Under the pieces are notes generated by a model. It ran no database searches. It was not told where the DNA came from and saw only the letters and a program-made list of their open reading frames with translations. The translations under genes and the position numbers were made by a program. This document shows, in pieces, positions 1 through 11,806 of a DNA stretch of 64,000 bases. Origin of the DNA: Capra hircus (Eukaryota > Chordata > Mammalia > Artiodactyla > Bovidae); NCBI RefSeq assembly GCF_001704415.2, contig NC_030820.1, forward strand, positions 2,654,501 to 2,718,500. The letters run 5' to 3'. How positions within the stretch are numbered: the stretch's first letter is position 1; each line of letters opens with the position of its first letter.

Positions 1-1030
1 GAAAATTCTTAAAGAGATGGGAATACCAGACCACCTGTCCTGCCTCCTGAGAAACCTCTATGCAGGTAAAGAAGCAATTTAGAACGAGACATGGAACAAA
101 TGACTGGTTCAAAATGGGGAAAGGAGTGTGTCAAGGCTGTATATTGTCACCCTGCTTATTTAACTTATATGCAGAGTACATCATGTGAAATGCTAGGCTG
201 GATGAAGCACAAGCTGGAATCAAGCTTGCTAGGCGAAATATCAATAACCTCAGATATGCAGGTGACACCAACCTTATGGCAGAAAGTGAAGAGAACTAAA
301 GAGCCTCTTGATGAAAGTGAAAGAAGAGTGAAAAAGCTGGCTTAAAACTCAACATTCAAAAATGAAGATCATGGCTTCTGGTCCCATCACGTCATGGGAA
401 ATAGATGGGGAAACAGTGGAAACAGTGTCAAACTTTATTTTCTTGGGCTCCAAAGTCACTGCAGATGGTGACTGCAACCATGAAATTAAAAGACGCTTGC
501 TTCTTGGAAGAAAAGCTGTGACCAACCTAGACAGCATATTCAAAAGCAGACATTACTTTGCCAACAAAGGTCCATCTAGTCAAAGCTATGATTTTTCCAG
601 TGGTCATGTATGGATGTGAGAGTTGGACTATAAAGAAAGCTGAGTGCAGAAGAACTGATGCTTTTGAACTGTGGTGTTGGAGAAGACTCTTGAGAGTCCT
701 TTGGACAGCAAGGAGATCAAACCAGTCCATCCTAAAGGAGTTCAGTCCTGGGTGTTCATTGGAAGGACTGATGTTGAAGCTGAAATTCCAATATTTTGGC
801 CACCTGATGCAAAGAGCTGACTCACTGAAAAAGACCCTGATGCTGGGAAAGATTGAGAGCAGGAGGAGAAGGGGACAACAGAGGATGAGATGGTTGGATG
901 GCATCACTGACTTGATGGACATGAGTTTGAGCAAACTCCGGGATTTGGTGATGGACAGGGAAGCCTGGTGTGCTGCGGTCCATGGGGTCACAAAGAGTCG
1001 GACATGACTGACCGACTGAACTGAACTGAT
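1..1030 (+). mobile_element. BovB LINE, 3' part (continues left of window)
   Basis: This is an RTE-clade non-LTR retrotransposon fragment. It enters in the reverse-transcriptase region and runs to the 3' terminus, which ends in the typical GACTGA/GAACT repeats. Broken frames contain the conserved BovB C-terminal phrases MASGPITSW, CESWTIKK and MRWLDGIT. Several stops and frameshifts make it a dead copy. BovB RT acts in cis on its own RNA and in trans on Bov-tA/Bov-A SINEs, which share its 3' tail. Confidence 0.95.
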
Positions 1031-1559
1031 TGTTGGAAAGCTGACTCTTAGCTTACAGTTTGCTTCATTACTTTTCAGTATATATAGAATGTTTACTTTA
1101 TATCCATATCCAATATTACAATCTGTCTCTAACTAGAAACAGAATTAATCTTTCCTTCCATGTGTCTTTCTTTTATCAAAAGTAGAAAATTATTACTAGC
1201 ATACAATTTTTTTTTAAAGTAAATGACTTAGATTACATTATTGCTAGGTTCCATTTCAGAATTTTAAATCATGGCATTACTCTTCTTCATTTGGACTCAT
1301 TTTTTAGCCTTGGTAACATCCATTCACCCACAAACTCTATTAAAAATGAAGACCTTAAGTATGGCTGCATAAAGCGAGGTGCTAGGAGACTCAAAGATGA
1401 AGAAACCAAGTATCTTCCTTAGGAATTATCAGTGTAGTACAAGAAGGGAGTCAAAGAAGAAAATAGCTTCAAAAATACTGTGATGAATGCCTTGAGAGGT
1501 CTCCCAGTGAAGGAGTCCTCGAGCCTAGAAAAGAAGATAAAGACCTCAAAGGCCTCAGG
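1031..1559. other. No feature recognised
   Basis: About 530 bases of moderately AT-rich single-copy-looking sequence between BovB and an LTR-like piece. I see no convincing coding frame or known repeat. The part after about 1400 could be the upstream (U3) part of the LTR that follows. Confidence 0.5.
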
Positions 1560-1920
1560 CCTGCACAAAGATAACGGCCACAAGGGCCCTTGCTGAACCA
1601 CCTGACTTCAGGGATGACAAAGCTGAACTTTAAATCCCACCCTGATACTCCGGGCAGACTGCATCAGCCCGGGACCCCCTGCCCCTGTTCATCCACAAAC
1701 GGCCATCTCAGCTAAAGACTACCCAGACGCGCCGCCTGACTAAGTCTTCTCCTATTGCTTCCACAAAACCTCCCCTTAAATATGAAGCCTCCCTGACCCC
1801 GCGTGATCTGCCTGGTCCTTAGACCGGCTGTTGCCCCTCCTTGCCTGAATAAAGGCAGCCTCCATTGAGGTCGTCTCCCTTTCTTCACTGCCTCGTCTGG
1901 AACTCTACCTACACCAGAAC
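1560..1920 (+). mobile_element. ERV LTR-like fragment with TATA-like box and poly(A) signal
   Basis: A C-rich block has a TATA-like TTAAATATG near 1774-1783 and AATAAA at 1848-1853, followed by a C/T-rich end. This matches the U3-R-U5 order of a retroviral LTR. I cannot define TG/CA termini or a TSD, so the limits are approximate and the family is unnamed. No retroviral genes follow; a Bov-tA SINE lies about 40 bases downstream. Confidence 0.5.
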
Positions 1921-1962
1921 CTTGTGGAAGAAAGTGGAGGACGTGGACAGCTCCACACTCCC

Positions 1963-2180
1963 AGGTGGATTCCCAGGTGGTTCCGTGGTAAAGAATCCTC
2001 TGCCAATGCAGGAGACGCCCTGAGACTTGGGTTTGCTCCCTGGGTAGGGAAGATCCACTGGGAAAGGAAATGGCAACGTACTCAAGGATTCTTGCTTGGA
2101 AAATCCTAGACACAGAGGAGCCTGGAGGGTGCCAGCCTGTGTGGCCACAAGGACTCAGCTACAACTGAGCATGCACACAC
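1963..2180 (+). mobile_element. Bov-tA SINE
   Basis: A tRNA-Glu-like head (box-B-like region) is followed by the Bov-A body, whose hallmarks are GGAAATGGCAACGTACTC, ATTCTTGCTTGGAAAATCC and the GAGGAGCCTGG block. It is diverged, so it is not among the youngest copies. Confidence 0.85.
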
Positions 2181-2436
2181 AGGTAGCTGGTAGGAAATTT
2201 TCAGTGAGAAGGTGATCAGCAGATGAGAAGATGTTCATTTTGGAGTGGCAATGATGGCAAAGCAGAGACAGGAAGCTGGTACAAGGTCTAACTGAGAGAT
2301 ACTACAGGGAGATGCAGTGGGCCAGGGAAGGGCTATTCAAGAAAGTTAAGCTGATGAGACTCAGGGACTCCTTAGCTGTGAGAAGGGAGAGTGCACTCTT
2401 GCCTGGAGCGTAAGACAGGACCCAGCTTGGAGCTTG

Positions 2437-2618
2437 TTTTTAGTTACTGAGTCGTGTCCAACACAGTATAGTCCACCAGGCTCCTCTGTCCTGGGATTTT
2501 CCAGGCAAGAATACTGGAGTGGGTTGACATTTCGTACCCCAGGAGATCTTCCCAATACAAGGATGGAGCCCCAGTCTCCTGCACTGGTAGGTGGATTCTT
2601 TACCACTGAGCCACTGTT
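2437..2618 (-). mobile_element. Bov-tA SINE
   Basis: Antisense Bov-A body (GGGATTTTCCAGGCAAG, TACTGGAGTGGGTTG) is followed by the reverse complement of the tRNA-like head ending TTTACCACTGAGCCA. Moderate divergence; no clear TSD. Confidence 0.85.
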
Positions 2619-4404
2619 GCAGAGAAGAAGCCAATTCTGGCTCCATGTTGGAAGCGTTTCTTTGACTTGCTTTTGTTATAACCATCTAGAATGGCCTGCC
2701 TCAGAGAATCCTGTCCCTCTGCCTGATGGTTAAACTAAAGTGCCTTTGTTCAGAACCTGTCCACCTATAGATGGTAGGAAGCAAGAAATTAACACATCCA
2801 CTGCCTGAGACTTGACATTCTAGGAGATATTTGCAAGATGAATGACCTTTCTACTTTGCTTCCTTATGTCCCCCCAATGTCTGATCTACAAAAGAACCTG
2901 GCATTCAGATGGTTAATCAGAGGCACTAGCCTGCCATCTTCTCTGTCATCTGGCTCTGCAGTTGGTCCCTTCATTGCTCAGCCCTTGTCTCTTGGATTCA
3001 TTGGCCCATCAGGCAGCAAGCAGAGGGAGCTTGGACTTAGTAACACCACCAGGGAAGCCCAACTTGGAGGTAGCTAATAACTTAAAAACTTTCATAACAG
3101 GCAAAACAAACCACTGTTTAACTCAAGTTATGAATAACTGCTATTTCAATATTATTGGAAAAGTCCTTTTTTGTTTTCATGTCTCAAAAAGCTAGAGGAG
3201 AATGAACAATGTACTGAACACTACACTTTCCTTTCCAGAGGAGGAAAGCTCTACATTCCATTTCTGTAAGACTTTCTTCTTTAACCCCCTCCTCAATCAG
3301 TGTTTATGTTTTTCGAACGTAAATTATACCCACATAGCAACCGATCCTACTTTAGAGGAAGATGCTTTCTTTGAAACATATGAAGTATAAGTTTTCTCCA
3401 CTTCACTTGCAGGAAGCTCTCTTCCTAGGTCAGTAACTGCAGTGGAGCTAAATTGGGCAAGGAGGCAACTCACTTAAGAAAGATTAGCTGGGAAATCCAT
3501 TCGCATGACACAAAGGACCATCCTTAGATGCAAAAGGATAGAGTTCCACCTAGAAAATAGCTAAGGAATTTCTTAAATAGAATGCCAACCTTGAATGTGA
3601 ATTGAGAACTGATGCTAACAAGGACGAAATCGTAGATCTCCTATTTGCTACTGTAGGTGTGAACACCTGAGCTTGCCCCCACCCTCCCCCATCTGTAATT
3701 GATTCAAAGAGTGAAGGAACCAATAATGTTGGGGAAAGCCATCTCAGTGCAGTTGGATGGGGGTACAACAGAAGCTTGGGGATATCAACTGTGCTCTACA
3801 GGAAAGACAAAGGGACTCTTCTCTGCCCATTCATCCTCATCATCAAGGACACAAATGGCAACTTCCTTGAAGACTGAAAGAATTCCAGAGCTGACATCTG
3901 TTTTAAACTGTAAATTAAATTTGTTTGTTCATACACACAACCAAATATTGATTCCTGGTTTTGATCATTCCCTTAATCATCATACTGAAGACAGCAAGGC
4001 AATGAGTGGCATTTCTTGCCCTTTTCCTAAGGAAACCTGCATGAACCGAAATGCAGAGTCACTGCAGAGTCAAATGCATTTCAGAGTCAAAGTGGGGTGA
4101 TTAATCCAGTGACTCTTGAATTACTGAAGGTTCAAGGAGGCCAAACAAAACTTTTAATCTACTGAGTTGCTTGCTGTATGCAACAGTCTATGTGGACACT
4201 GGACCCAGATGAGGAAGGGTTTGACTCCTCTGCATGACTGTTTGCCTTGAGTAACCTACTTTATAGAGCTTTCAGGATGATTAAGATTCACAGGTAAAAT
4301 CCTGGGATGAGGGTTTAACATATCTTCTTCAACATGTTAAGTACAACCACAGGAGTGCAAGCTGCTTTTCTTATAATCTACATTGCTACTGCATGAGCAG
4401 CAAG
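2619..4404. other. No gene; SINE crumb near 3040
   Basis: A long stretch without a supported gene. A 20-base match to the antisense Bov-tA head (CACCAGGGAAGCCC) lies near 3047-3061. The 2880-3040 portion has an LTR-U5-like look (CTCAGCCCTTGTCTC), but I cannot support a call. Frames of 60-130 codons here show no recognisable domain. Confidence 0.4.
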
Positions 4405-4430
4405 TTGTGTGTGTGTGTGTATGTGTGCAT
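4405..4430. repeat. (GT)n microsatellite
   Basis: A short GT dinucleotide run, interrupted once by AT. Confidence 0.9.
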
Positions 4431-4550
4431 AACTCAGTGTGGCCTTTCTAAAACAGTTACCTGAGCAGGTGCAATCCTGACACTGGAGAGGACGACAGCA
4501 CCAGGAGTCTCAGTGACTATACATCTAAATATTCAAATATGATGTCGTTG

Positions 4551-4613
4551 TTGTTCAGTCACCCAGTCATGTGTGACTCTCTGCGACCCCATGAACTGCA
4601 GCACACTAGGCCT
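4551..4613 (-). mobile_element. BovB/Bov-A 3'-terminal tip
   Basis: Only about 60 bases of the antisense 3' end (GTTCAGTCACCCAGTC, GCGACCCCATGAACTGCAGC). Flanks AAATATGAT and AAATACGAT look like a 9-bp TSD with one mismatch, so this is a severely 5'-truncated insertion rather than a deletion remnant. Confidence 0.75.
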
Positions 4614-5255
4614 TAAATACGATAAACCAAGCTAAAAATTGTTAAGTAGGTTCTATAAGCCTAGTCAGACAAATATGCCTTCAAAATAATATAGAAACTC
4701 AGGCTTCAACTCAGAAGCCTGGGATCCCAGAACGCGGCTAAGTAATGGGTCCCAATCTCTTGTCCCATCGCCTTGATCCTTCTGCCCCAGGCTTCAGGTT
4801 CTGTATGTGGACTATGAGCTGCATCTCACTAATAAACAATCCTTCCTTGGCCTGTCTTGGGCCCCAGAGCCTCCTAAGAGGGGAAGTCTGAGGTCCCAGG
4901 AATGCAAAGCAGGGTCCAGTGGGGGCCAAGGTGGGCTCTGAGTGCAGGGGGCTTGGCTGCACAGGTGCCAAGAGGTGGGAGAACACAGCAGGTAAACTCT
5001 TTACTATACAGTATCCAGGGGATCCCTTGGTAATTTAAGATCTCCTGTTTTTAGTGCAATTAAAGAATAATTACCTTTTTGTTTTTGCATCCTATTTGCA
5101 AGTGTCCTCTCCTCAGGAAAAAGGTTATAAAAAGCTATAAAGGCAACATGAACCTGGGCATTAAATTACCTGGACAACCACAGCCATGTCCTATGTATGA
5201 TGAGAACTTCAAGAAGAATATAGATTGATTTATGGGTGATTTTTTAGTATTAGAT
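4614..5255. other. No feature recognised
   Basis: About 640 bases without recognisable repeat or gene. The 4738-4986 minus frame is chance-like and rich in Pro and Ser. Confidence 0.45.
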
Positions 5256-5265
5256 ACCAAAAGTT

Positions 5266-5463
5266 GCTTCCCTGGTGGTTCAGAGGGTAAAGCATCTGCC
5301 TACAATTTGGGAGGCCTAGGTTCAATCTCTGGGTCAGGAAGATCCCCTGGAGAAGGAAATGGCACCCTACTCTGGTACTCTTGCCTGGAAAATCCTACTA
5401 GGCTCCAGTCCATGGGATAGCAAAGAGTTGGACACATCACTGAGCAACTTCACTTTCACTTTC
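5266..5463 (+). mobile_element. Bov-tA SINE, first of a double insertion
   Basis: A complete Bov-tA: tRNA-like head GCTTCCCTGGTGGTTCAG, Bov-A body, and a TTTCACTTTCAC tail. The TSD ACCAAAAGTT occurs at 5256-5265 and 5464-5473. A second Bov-tA follows directly, sharing the same target word. Confidence 0.92.
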
Positions 5464-5473
5464 ACCAAAAGTT

Positions 5474-5700
5474 AGGGGGCTCCCTGGTGGCTCAGCAGTA
5501 AAGAATTTGCCTGCAACACAGGAGAAACAGGAGATGCAGGTTCGATCCCTGGGTCAGGAAGATCCCCTGGAGGCGGGCATGGCAACCCACTCCAGTATTC
5601 TTGCTTGGAGAATCCCATGGACCAAGGAGCCTGGCAGGCAACAGTCCACAGGGTCGCAAAGAGTTGGACACAACTGAAGTGACTTAGCACACATGCACGC
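5474..5700 (+). mobile_element. Bov-tA SINE, second of a double insertion
   Basis: A full-length Bov-tA in the same orientation as its neighbour. It is followed at 5701-5710 by ACCAGAAGTT, a third copy of the target word with one change. Two successive insertions at one site explain the three copies. Confidence 0.92.
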
Positions 5701-5778
5701 ACCAGAAGTTATTTGACCTCAGAACCCATCATTCATAGTGGACTAAACTCAAACATATAAACAAATAAACAAATAGAT

Positions 5779-5993
5779 AAGAACTGACTCATTTGAAAAG
5801 ACCCTGATTCTGGGAAAGATTGAAGGTGGGAGGAGGAGGGGATGACAGAGGATGGTCGAATGGCATCACTGACTCAATGGACATGAGTTTGAGCAAGCTC
5901 CGGGAGTTGGTGATGGACAGGGAGGTCTGGTATGCTGCAGTCCATGGGATTGCAAAGAGTCGGACACGACTGAGTGACTGAACTGACTGACTG
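5779..5993 (+). mobile_element. BovB 3' end, 5'-truncated
   Basis: The terminal 215 bases of BovB, ending in GACTGACTGA. The TSD AAACTCAAACAT is at 5745-5756 and 5994-6005. Between the left TSD and the first BovB base lies a 22-base A-rich filler (AAACAAATAAACAAATAGAT and neighbours) that is not BovB. Confidence 0.9.
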
Positions 5994-6187
5994 AAACTCA
6001 AACATGACTAAAAGACTTGCTCAGAGTTAAGATAATTCAAGATAAAAAGAAGCCTAGACTTGTGCTAGTGTTCCATCTATTTCCAAACTATACCTCTTGT
6101 TTCTGCTAAACTGTTTTCTTTGGAGCATCATTTCACTGGCTCTGGTTTCACTTGAGAATAGTATCTTCCCTTCAAAATACCTGTGCA

Positions 6188-6365
6188 GGGATTTCCCTGG
6201 TGGTCCAGTGGCTAAGCCTCAGCTCCCAGTGCAGGGAGCCTAGGTTCGATCCCTGGTCAGGGAATTAGACCCCACATTCTGCAACTAAGAGTTCCCAGGC
6301 CACAACTAAAGATCCCGCCTGCCGCAACTGAGACCATGAGCAGCCAAATAAATAAATATTTTACA
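6188..6365 (+). mobile_element. CHR-type tRNA-Glu SINE
   Basis: A head GGGATTTCCCTGGTGGTCC with box B (GGTTCGATCCCTGGTCAG) is followed by CCACAACTAAAGATCCC and AGCCAAATAAATAAATA. This cetartiodactyl SINE is distinct from Bov-tA because it lacks the Bov-A body. Confidence 0.85.
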
Positions 6366-7146
6366 AAAACAAAAACCAACCCATATATGAAGATCAAATC
6401 TGAAAAGCCAGCTTCTTCAGGACATGTCCTGCTGACTCCAGGAGAAAACTGCATCTCTTATGTGTGGCACCACATGCACACAGTACCATAAACCTTGGGC
6501 TCCTTGTGAATCTCCATCTCAGCAGCTGTACCCTCTGCAGGGGAGGTGTGGAGGCCTGCAATTCAACCCTGTTGGCCTCCAAGTCCTGGGCTAATGGGCA
6601 TTTTTATTCTTTCTGTTTGGTTTGTTATGGGTCATTGATCTCCTATCCCACCTTTTTTTGGTTCTCTCAGCAGAGAGAGGACCATGAGACTGCCAATCAA
6701 GGTGCCTTCCCCTCTGTGATGCCAAGTGAATTGCGGCCTGAGGACTGGGGCCAAGCCCTAAGCACAAAAAAACAGTGGACTGGGGCCCAGCCCAGGTAAA
6801 CCCCTCATGCATGGGCCTGTTTCTCTAATCCATGATATTTAGACTCTAAAGCTGGCTAGCTTCTGATTTGCTTGCAAGCCTGTTTCTTGGGAGGTGATGG
6901 TGGTTGTATTGAGGGTACACTCCCATTCCTGGCAATTCTTTTAGTTATCTGAGAGCCTTCTAGTAAATTCTTTCTTTACTAGTGTTTCTTTCATTTGCAT
7001 GCGAACTAAGAGTCATCGCCAATACACTTGGCAAAGCCCCTGACATAAGAGTTAATCTTGAGTGCACATACTGAGTTATTATAACCTAAATATGTATCGT
7101 CACCATATTTGAAAAACAGTGAATTTTCTTACTCATAAAACAACAT
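6366..7146. other. No feature recognised
   Basis: About 780 bases without a known repeat or convincing coding frame. The 6464-6799 plus frame lacks any recognisable domain. Confidence 0.45.
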
Positions 7147-8708
7147 TCAGTTCAGTTCAATCACTCAGTCGTGTCTGACTCTTTGCAACCCCATGAATTG
7201 CAGCACGACAGGCCTCCCTGTCCATCAGCAACTCCTGGAGTTCACCCAAACTCATGTCCGTCAAGTCAGTGACACCATCCAGCCATCTCATCCTCTGTCG
7301 TCCCCTTCTCCTCTTGCCCCCAATCCCTCCCAGCATCAGAGTCTTTTCCAATGAGTCAACTCTTCACATGAGGTGGCCAGAGTATTGGAGTTTCAGCTTT
7401 AGCATCAGTCCTTCAAAAGAACACCCAGGATTGATCTCTTTTAGAATGGACTGGTTGGATGTCCTTGCAGTACAAGGGACTCTCAGGAGTCTTCTCCCAA
7501 CACCACAGTTCAAAAGCATCAGTTCTTCAGTGCTTAGCTTTCTTCACAGTCCAACTCTCACATCCATACATGACCACAGGGACCTTTGTTGGCAAAGTAA
7601 TGTCTCTGCTTTTGAATATGCTATCTAGGTTGGTCATAACTTTCCTTCCAAGGAGTAAGCGTCTTTTAATTTCATGGCTGCAGTCACCATCTGCAGTGAT
7701 TTTGGAGCCCAAAAAAATAAAGTTAGCCACTGTTTCCACTGTTTCCCTATCTATTTCCCATGAAGTAATGGGACCAGATGCCATGATCTTAGTTTTCTGA
7801 ATGTTGAGCTTTAAGCCAACTTTTTCACTCTCCTCTTTCACTTTCATCAAGAGGCTTTTTAGCTCCTCTTCACTTTCTGCCATAAGGGTGGTGTCATCTG
7901 CATATCTGAGGTTATTGATATTTCTCCTGGCAATCTTGATTCCATCTTGTGTTTCTTCCAGCCCAGCATTTCTCATGATGTACTCTGCATAGAAGTTAAA
8001 TAAGCAGGGTGACAATATACAGCCTTGACGTACTCCTTTCCCGAATTTGGAACCAGTCTGTTGTTCCATGTCCAGTTCTAACTGTTGCTTCCTGACCTGC
8101 ATATAGGTTTCTCAAGAGGCAGGTCAGGTGGTCTGGTATTCCCATGTCTCTCAAAATTGTCCACAGTTTATTGTGATCCACACAGTCAAAGGCTTTGGCA
8201 TAGCCAATAAAGCAGAAATAGATGTTTTTCTGGAACTCTCTTCCTTTTTCCATGATCCAGTGGATGTTGGTGATGTCTGGTTCCTCTGCCTTTTCTAAAA
8301 CCAGCTTGAACACCTGCAAGTTCATGGATCACATATTGCCAAAGCCTGGCTTGGAGAATTTTGAGCATTACTTTACTAGCGTGTGAGATGAGTACAATTA
8401 TGCAGTGTTGAGCATTCTTTGGTATTGCCTTTCTTTGGGATTGGAATGAAAACTGACTTTTTCCAGTCCTGTGGCCACTGCTGTGTTTTCCAAATTTGCT
8501 GGCATATTGAGTGCAGCACTTTCACAGCATCATCTTCCAGCATTTGAAACAGCTCAACTGGAATTCCATCACCTCCACTAGCTTTGTTTGTAGTGATGCT
8601 TTCTAAGGCCCACTTGACTTCACATTCCAGGATGTCTGGCTCTACGTGAGTGATCACACCATCATGATTATCTTGGTCACAAAGATTTTTTTTTTACAGT
8701 TCTTCTAT
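7147..8708 (-). mobile_element. BovB LINE, 5'-truncated, reverse-transcriptase half
   Basis: Antisense BovB from the linker before the RT domain to the 3' end, about 1.56 kb. Read on the minus strand it carries the RT blocks in order, the YADD catalytic motif, and the BovB C-terminal region. Frameshifts separate the pieces, and about 60 bases are missing before the VVMYGCESW block. Confidence 0.95.
7527..8657 (-). pseudogene. BovB reverse transcriptase, broken
   Basis: RT homology lies in at least three frames: LESITTNKASGGDGIPVE (about 8570-8620), then YAKAFDCVDHNKLW (about 8160-8210), then NLRYADDTTLMAE near 7880-7920. YADD is the metal-binding RT core and is kept. The A5 run after FQK is intact here, unlike the copies at 17.7 and 28.4 kb. 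The frame is lost at several indels, so no product is expected. Confidence 0.9.
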
Positions 8709-9479
8709 TTTGAAAAATTCAGGGAGGTATGAAAAATATAAGGCATACATATTTTTACTGTCCAAACACTGCCTAATTTTGTTTTTGTCCCAGTTTTCAT
8801 ACATCTATATGTGATATTCCTGAAATACATATCATTGTAATGCAGCAGTACATTTGGTTATTTCTAGTTAAAACTGTTGTGAAAGCTGTTCCTTGTCATT
8901 ACATAATCTTTGAAATGACTCCTTTTAATACATGTCATAGTCTATCATTTGGGGGACTTTATTTTATTTGGTTTTCAGATGACTAAATTTATTCTTTTAA
9001 AACCTTACTAGATTTTGTTCCTCTTGTTTTTCTGAGGTTTATTTATTTATTTATTTATTTATTCTGGCATGGTGGGAAAAATTAAAAGAGCTTTACTTTT
9101 AATGCAGTGATGAGACAGTTGATGACCACTTTCTGGCTTTTATTTTCTTAACATGGTTTAAAATATTAATACTTTGCAAAGTAGGTTACCCTATGCTGTC
9201 TCCCACATTTGAGGACACTTTTTGTTAATCAGTGAAATCCTGCCACTTGGAGGCTGCTCTTTCTTTCTTCTACGTAGAGGGAAACTTCAAAATAGCTTTA
9301 ATCCACCTCTAATTTTTATATAATTTTTATATAGTTTTCATTTTTTTATTATTTCAGAATATTATAACAATCCTCAAGTAAGTTTTTGTCTGCATCTACT
9401 TCTTTAGCAGACACTAACTAATGTATAATTTTTCCACCAATAGTAACGCAAATGTCCTTCTCTCTGCGTCCTTGCCATT
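8709..9479. other. AT-rich DNA, no feature except a short tetranucleotide repeat
   Basis: Very AT-rich sequence downstream of BovB. I see no gene. It may be further decayed L1 continuous with the relic that follows, but that cannot be supported by eye. Confidence 0.4.
9038..9063. repeat. (TTTA)n microsatellite
   Basis: About six TTTA units. Confidence 0.9.
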
Positions 9480-10690
9480 ACTGAATATTTTTTTATCTAT
9501 ATATACATATATACATTTTGCTGGTTTAATCCATGAAACATAGCATATAACTTTTATTTCAATTTCCATTTCTGTGATTAATAGTAAGAATATTAAATAT
9601 GTATGGTAGCCTTTTTCTTCCTTTTGAATTATTCAGGTATGTGGACAATTTTGTTGGCATGTTATTTTCTGCTTACTGATATCTAAGAGCTCCTCAGTGT
9701 GATTATTACATTAACTGTTCTGTTATGCTTGGTGTCCATGTTTTTCTTCATAATTACTTTTTGCTTTACACTGTATTTTTTTGCATGCAAATGTTTAAAA
9801 TATATTCAAATCTATATTTTGCTTTGTGATTCTTTCCATTAATTTTATATTAAAAAGTCATTTCCCTAAAATTATTAAATATTTTCTTCTGACTTTCTCA
9901 TCTGGCCAATGAACTTTCCAATTTGGAATTTAGTCTAATGAGTCATGTAAACAGAGGTTCTTAGTTGAATGTTTTCTGTATACTAAGCCAATTTGCTTGA
10001 TTCTTTGGTCAAATATTCCTGTTTCAAAATGCTTTCTCCATCGCAGTTCTGTTTCCAAAAACTACCTGAGTCTCTTTGCAATTTATTCTATTCCATTGAG
10101 CTAACTATTGATTTTTACACCAGTACTACTCTGCTATAATGCTTGTAGTTCAATGACTGTATTTATTTTTGTTTCTGGAAGGGTAACCCACCCCAACCTC
10201 CATATAAATTCCTCTGCAAATTTTTCTTGACTATTGTCATACAGTTATTCTTCCAAGTGAATATTAGAATCATTTTGACAAGTTTTTCCAAATCTCAGTA
10301 CAATAAAACTATATAATTATTCATGGAAATATAACCATATCAAATATCTATCTTTCTAAGACTAAGGCAATTTTCATTTGTTTCTGATTTTATGTGTCTA
10401 AGTAAAATTTTATAGCTTTCCTACATAAGTCCTTAGATACTTTTTTCCTCCAAGTATTGGTATTTTATATACATTTCCAATTTTCTTAGATAATATATAT
10501 TTGAATGGATTCATAAACAGAATCATTTTCTATTGTATTTTTCTTTGTTGGTAAATATTAGCATTTGAGGTAATCCTTGATTTCTGAACATGTATATTAT
10601 AAACCAACCACTTTACTGAACCCTCTTATTGGTTTCTTAGGTTTCAGTTGAGTCAACTGTGTATCCATCACTTTTAAACAAAATTAAGAT
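9480..10690 (-). mobile_element. Ancient L1 relic, ORF2 3' region
   Basis: Reading the plus strand gives the order of landmarks typical of antisense mammalian L1 ORF2: a TCAGGTATGTGGACAATT region, TTCTATTCCATTGAGCTAAC, a CAGTACTACTCTGCTATAAT block, ATTAGAATCATTTTGACAAG, then CCAACCACTTTACTGAACCC. Similarity is weak but collinear over 1.2 kb, which fits an old L1M-type copy. All frames are broken. Confidence 0.7.
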
Positions 10691-11339
10691 ACAGTCTGAC
10701 TTTTTTCTTGCTTAGATAAAAAGTAATACTTAAGCATATGCATTAAATGATACTTTCATTTATTTTTAAAAAATACCTTTTTGCAACTACTAAAATAACA
10801 TAAAATTGAGGCCAAACTAGAAATGCAAAATATAACCTGTGTTCCCATATTGGACCACTTCCATTTCCCTCAGGTACTCAGTCTCGCTATTCAAAACTAT
10901 GAAAATGTCCTCTAAATGAAAGATGTTAAGTCACTTCTCACTTGGATTAAACAGGACAGACAAAACAATCCAGCTGGTGATTAAGAATTTTGACAACTGT
11001 GGAAGACAAAGAAATACACCAGGAACCTATCCTCACGTAGACAGCAATTTGTCTCTTATTTTAACCCTAGAGACAATAGGTAGGATACTTTTTAAAGGAG
11101 AACAGGGTCCAAACCTAGATATCTTCAGAAAGCAATTGCATGCACTTCTGTATATGAGCAGATTCTGTTTTCCTCAGATAAACCTAAGTTCCTATTTTGA
11201 AAGATCAGGATAATAGTATTTAATTATTAATTCATCAAGTATTTGTCATGCATCTAATCTGGCTTCTGTATTATTGGGAAAGACTGGAGAGCCATCTGTA
11301 GTAATAAGTAAGAGTAAGGAGGGAAGAGAACTTGAAAAG
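10691..11339. other. No feature recognised
   Basis: About 650 bases with no known repeat. The 10923-11213 plus frame (96 codons) shows no domain I recognise and no splice context; it is probably chance. Confidence 0.4.
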
Positions 11340-11549
11340 GGAAAGTGTTAGTCACTCAGTCGTGTCCAACTCTTTGGACCCCATGGACTGTAGCCTGTCA
11401 GACTCCTCTATCCATGGGATTTCCCAGGCAAAAATACTGGTGTGGGTTGCCATTTCCTCCTCCAGGGGGTCTTCCAAACTGTGGAATCGAACCCAGGTCT
11501 CCTGCATTCCAGGAAGATTCTTTACCAGCTGAGCCAGCAGGGAAGACCC
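11340..11549 (-). mobile_element. Bov-tA SINE
   Basis: A full antisense Bov-tA from GTTAGTCACTCAGTCGTG through the body to the head complement CCAGCAGGGAAGACC. Confidence 0.9.
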
Positions 11550-11679
11550 TAGGAAGGGAACCTAGCACATAACAAAAGCTCAATAAATAATATTATCATT
11601 ACCTTTTAGGATTATTTATTGTTAATCTCTAGAAGGCTAAGTCTAGTTCACCACTATCTTCCTAGGGCCAAGCATAAGT
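11550..11679. other. Short unannotated spacer
   Basis: A spacer between two antisense SINEs; no feature seen. Confidence 0.4.
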
Positions 11680-11806
11680 GAGTGAAGTCGCTCAGTCATG
11701 GTCCGACTCTTTGCGACCCCATGGACTGTAGCCTACCAGGCTCCTCGGTCCATGGAATTTTCCAGATAAGAGTACTGGAGTGGGTTGCCATTTCGTTCTC
11801 CAGGAA
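11680..11806 (-). mobile_element. Bov-A SINE monomer
   Basis: An antisense Bov-A body without the tRNA-like head (GAAGTCGCTCAGTCATGG to CATTTCGTTCTCCAGG). Confidence 0.88.

Noticed and set aside
558..1007. Open frame of 149 codons as a host protein
   Set aside because: Its sequence is the BovB C-terminal region, repeated at many other places in the window.
5256..5710. CRISPR-like or phage att direct repeats
   Set aside because: Short direct repeats flank SINEs and are explained as target-site duplications; the genome is mammalian.
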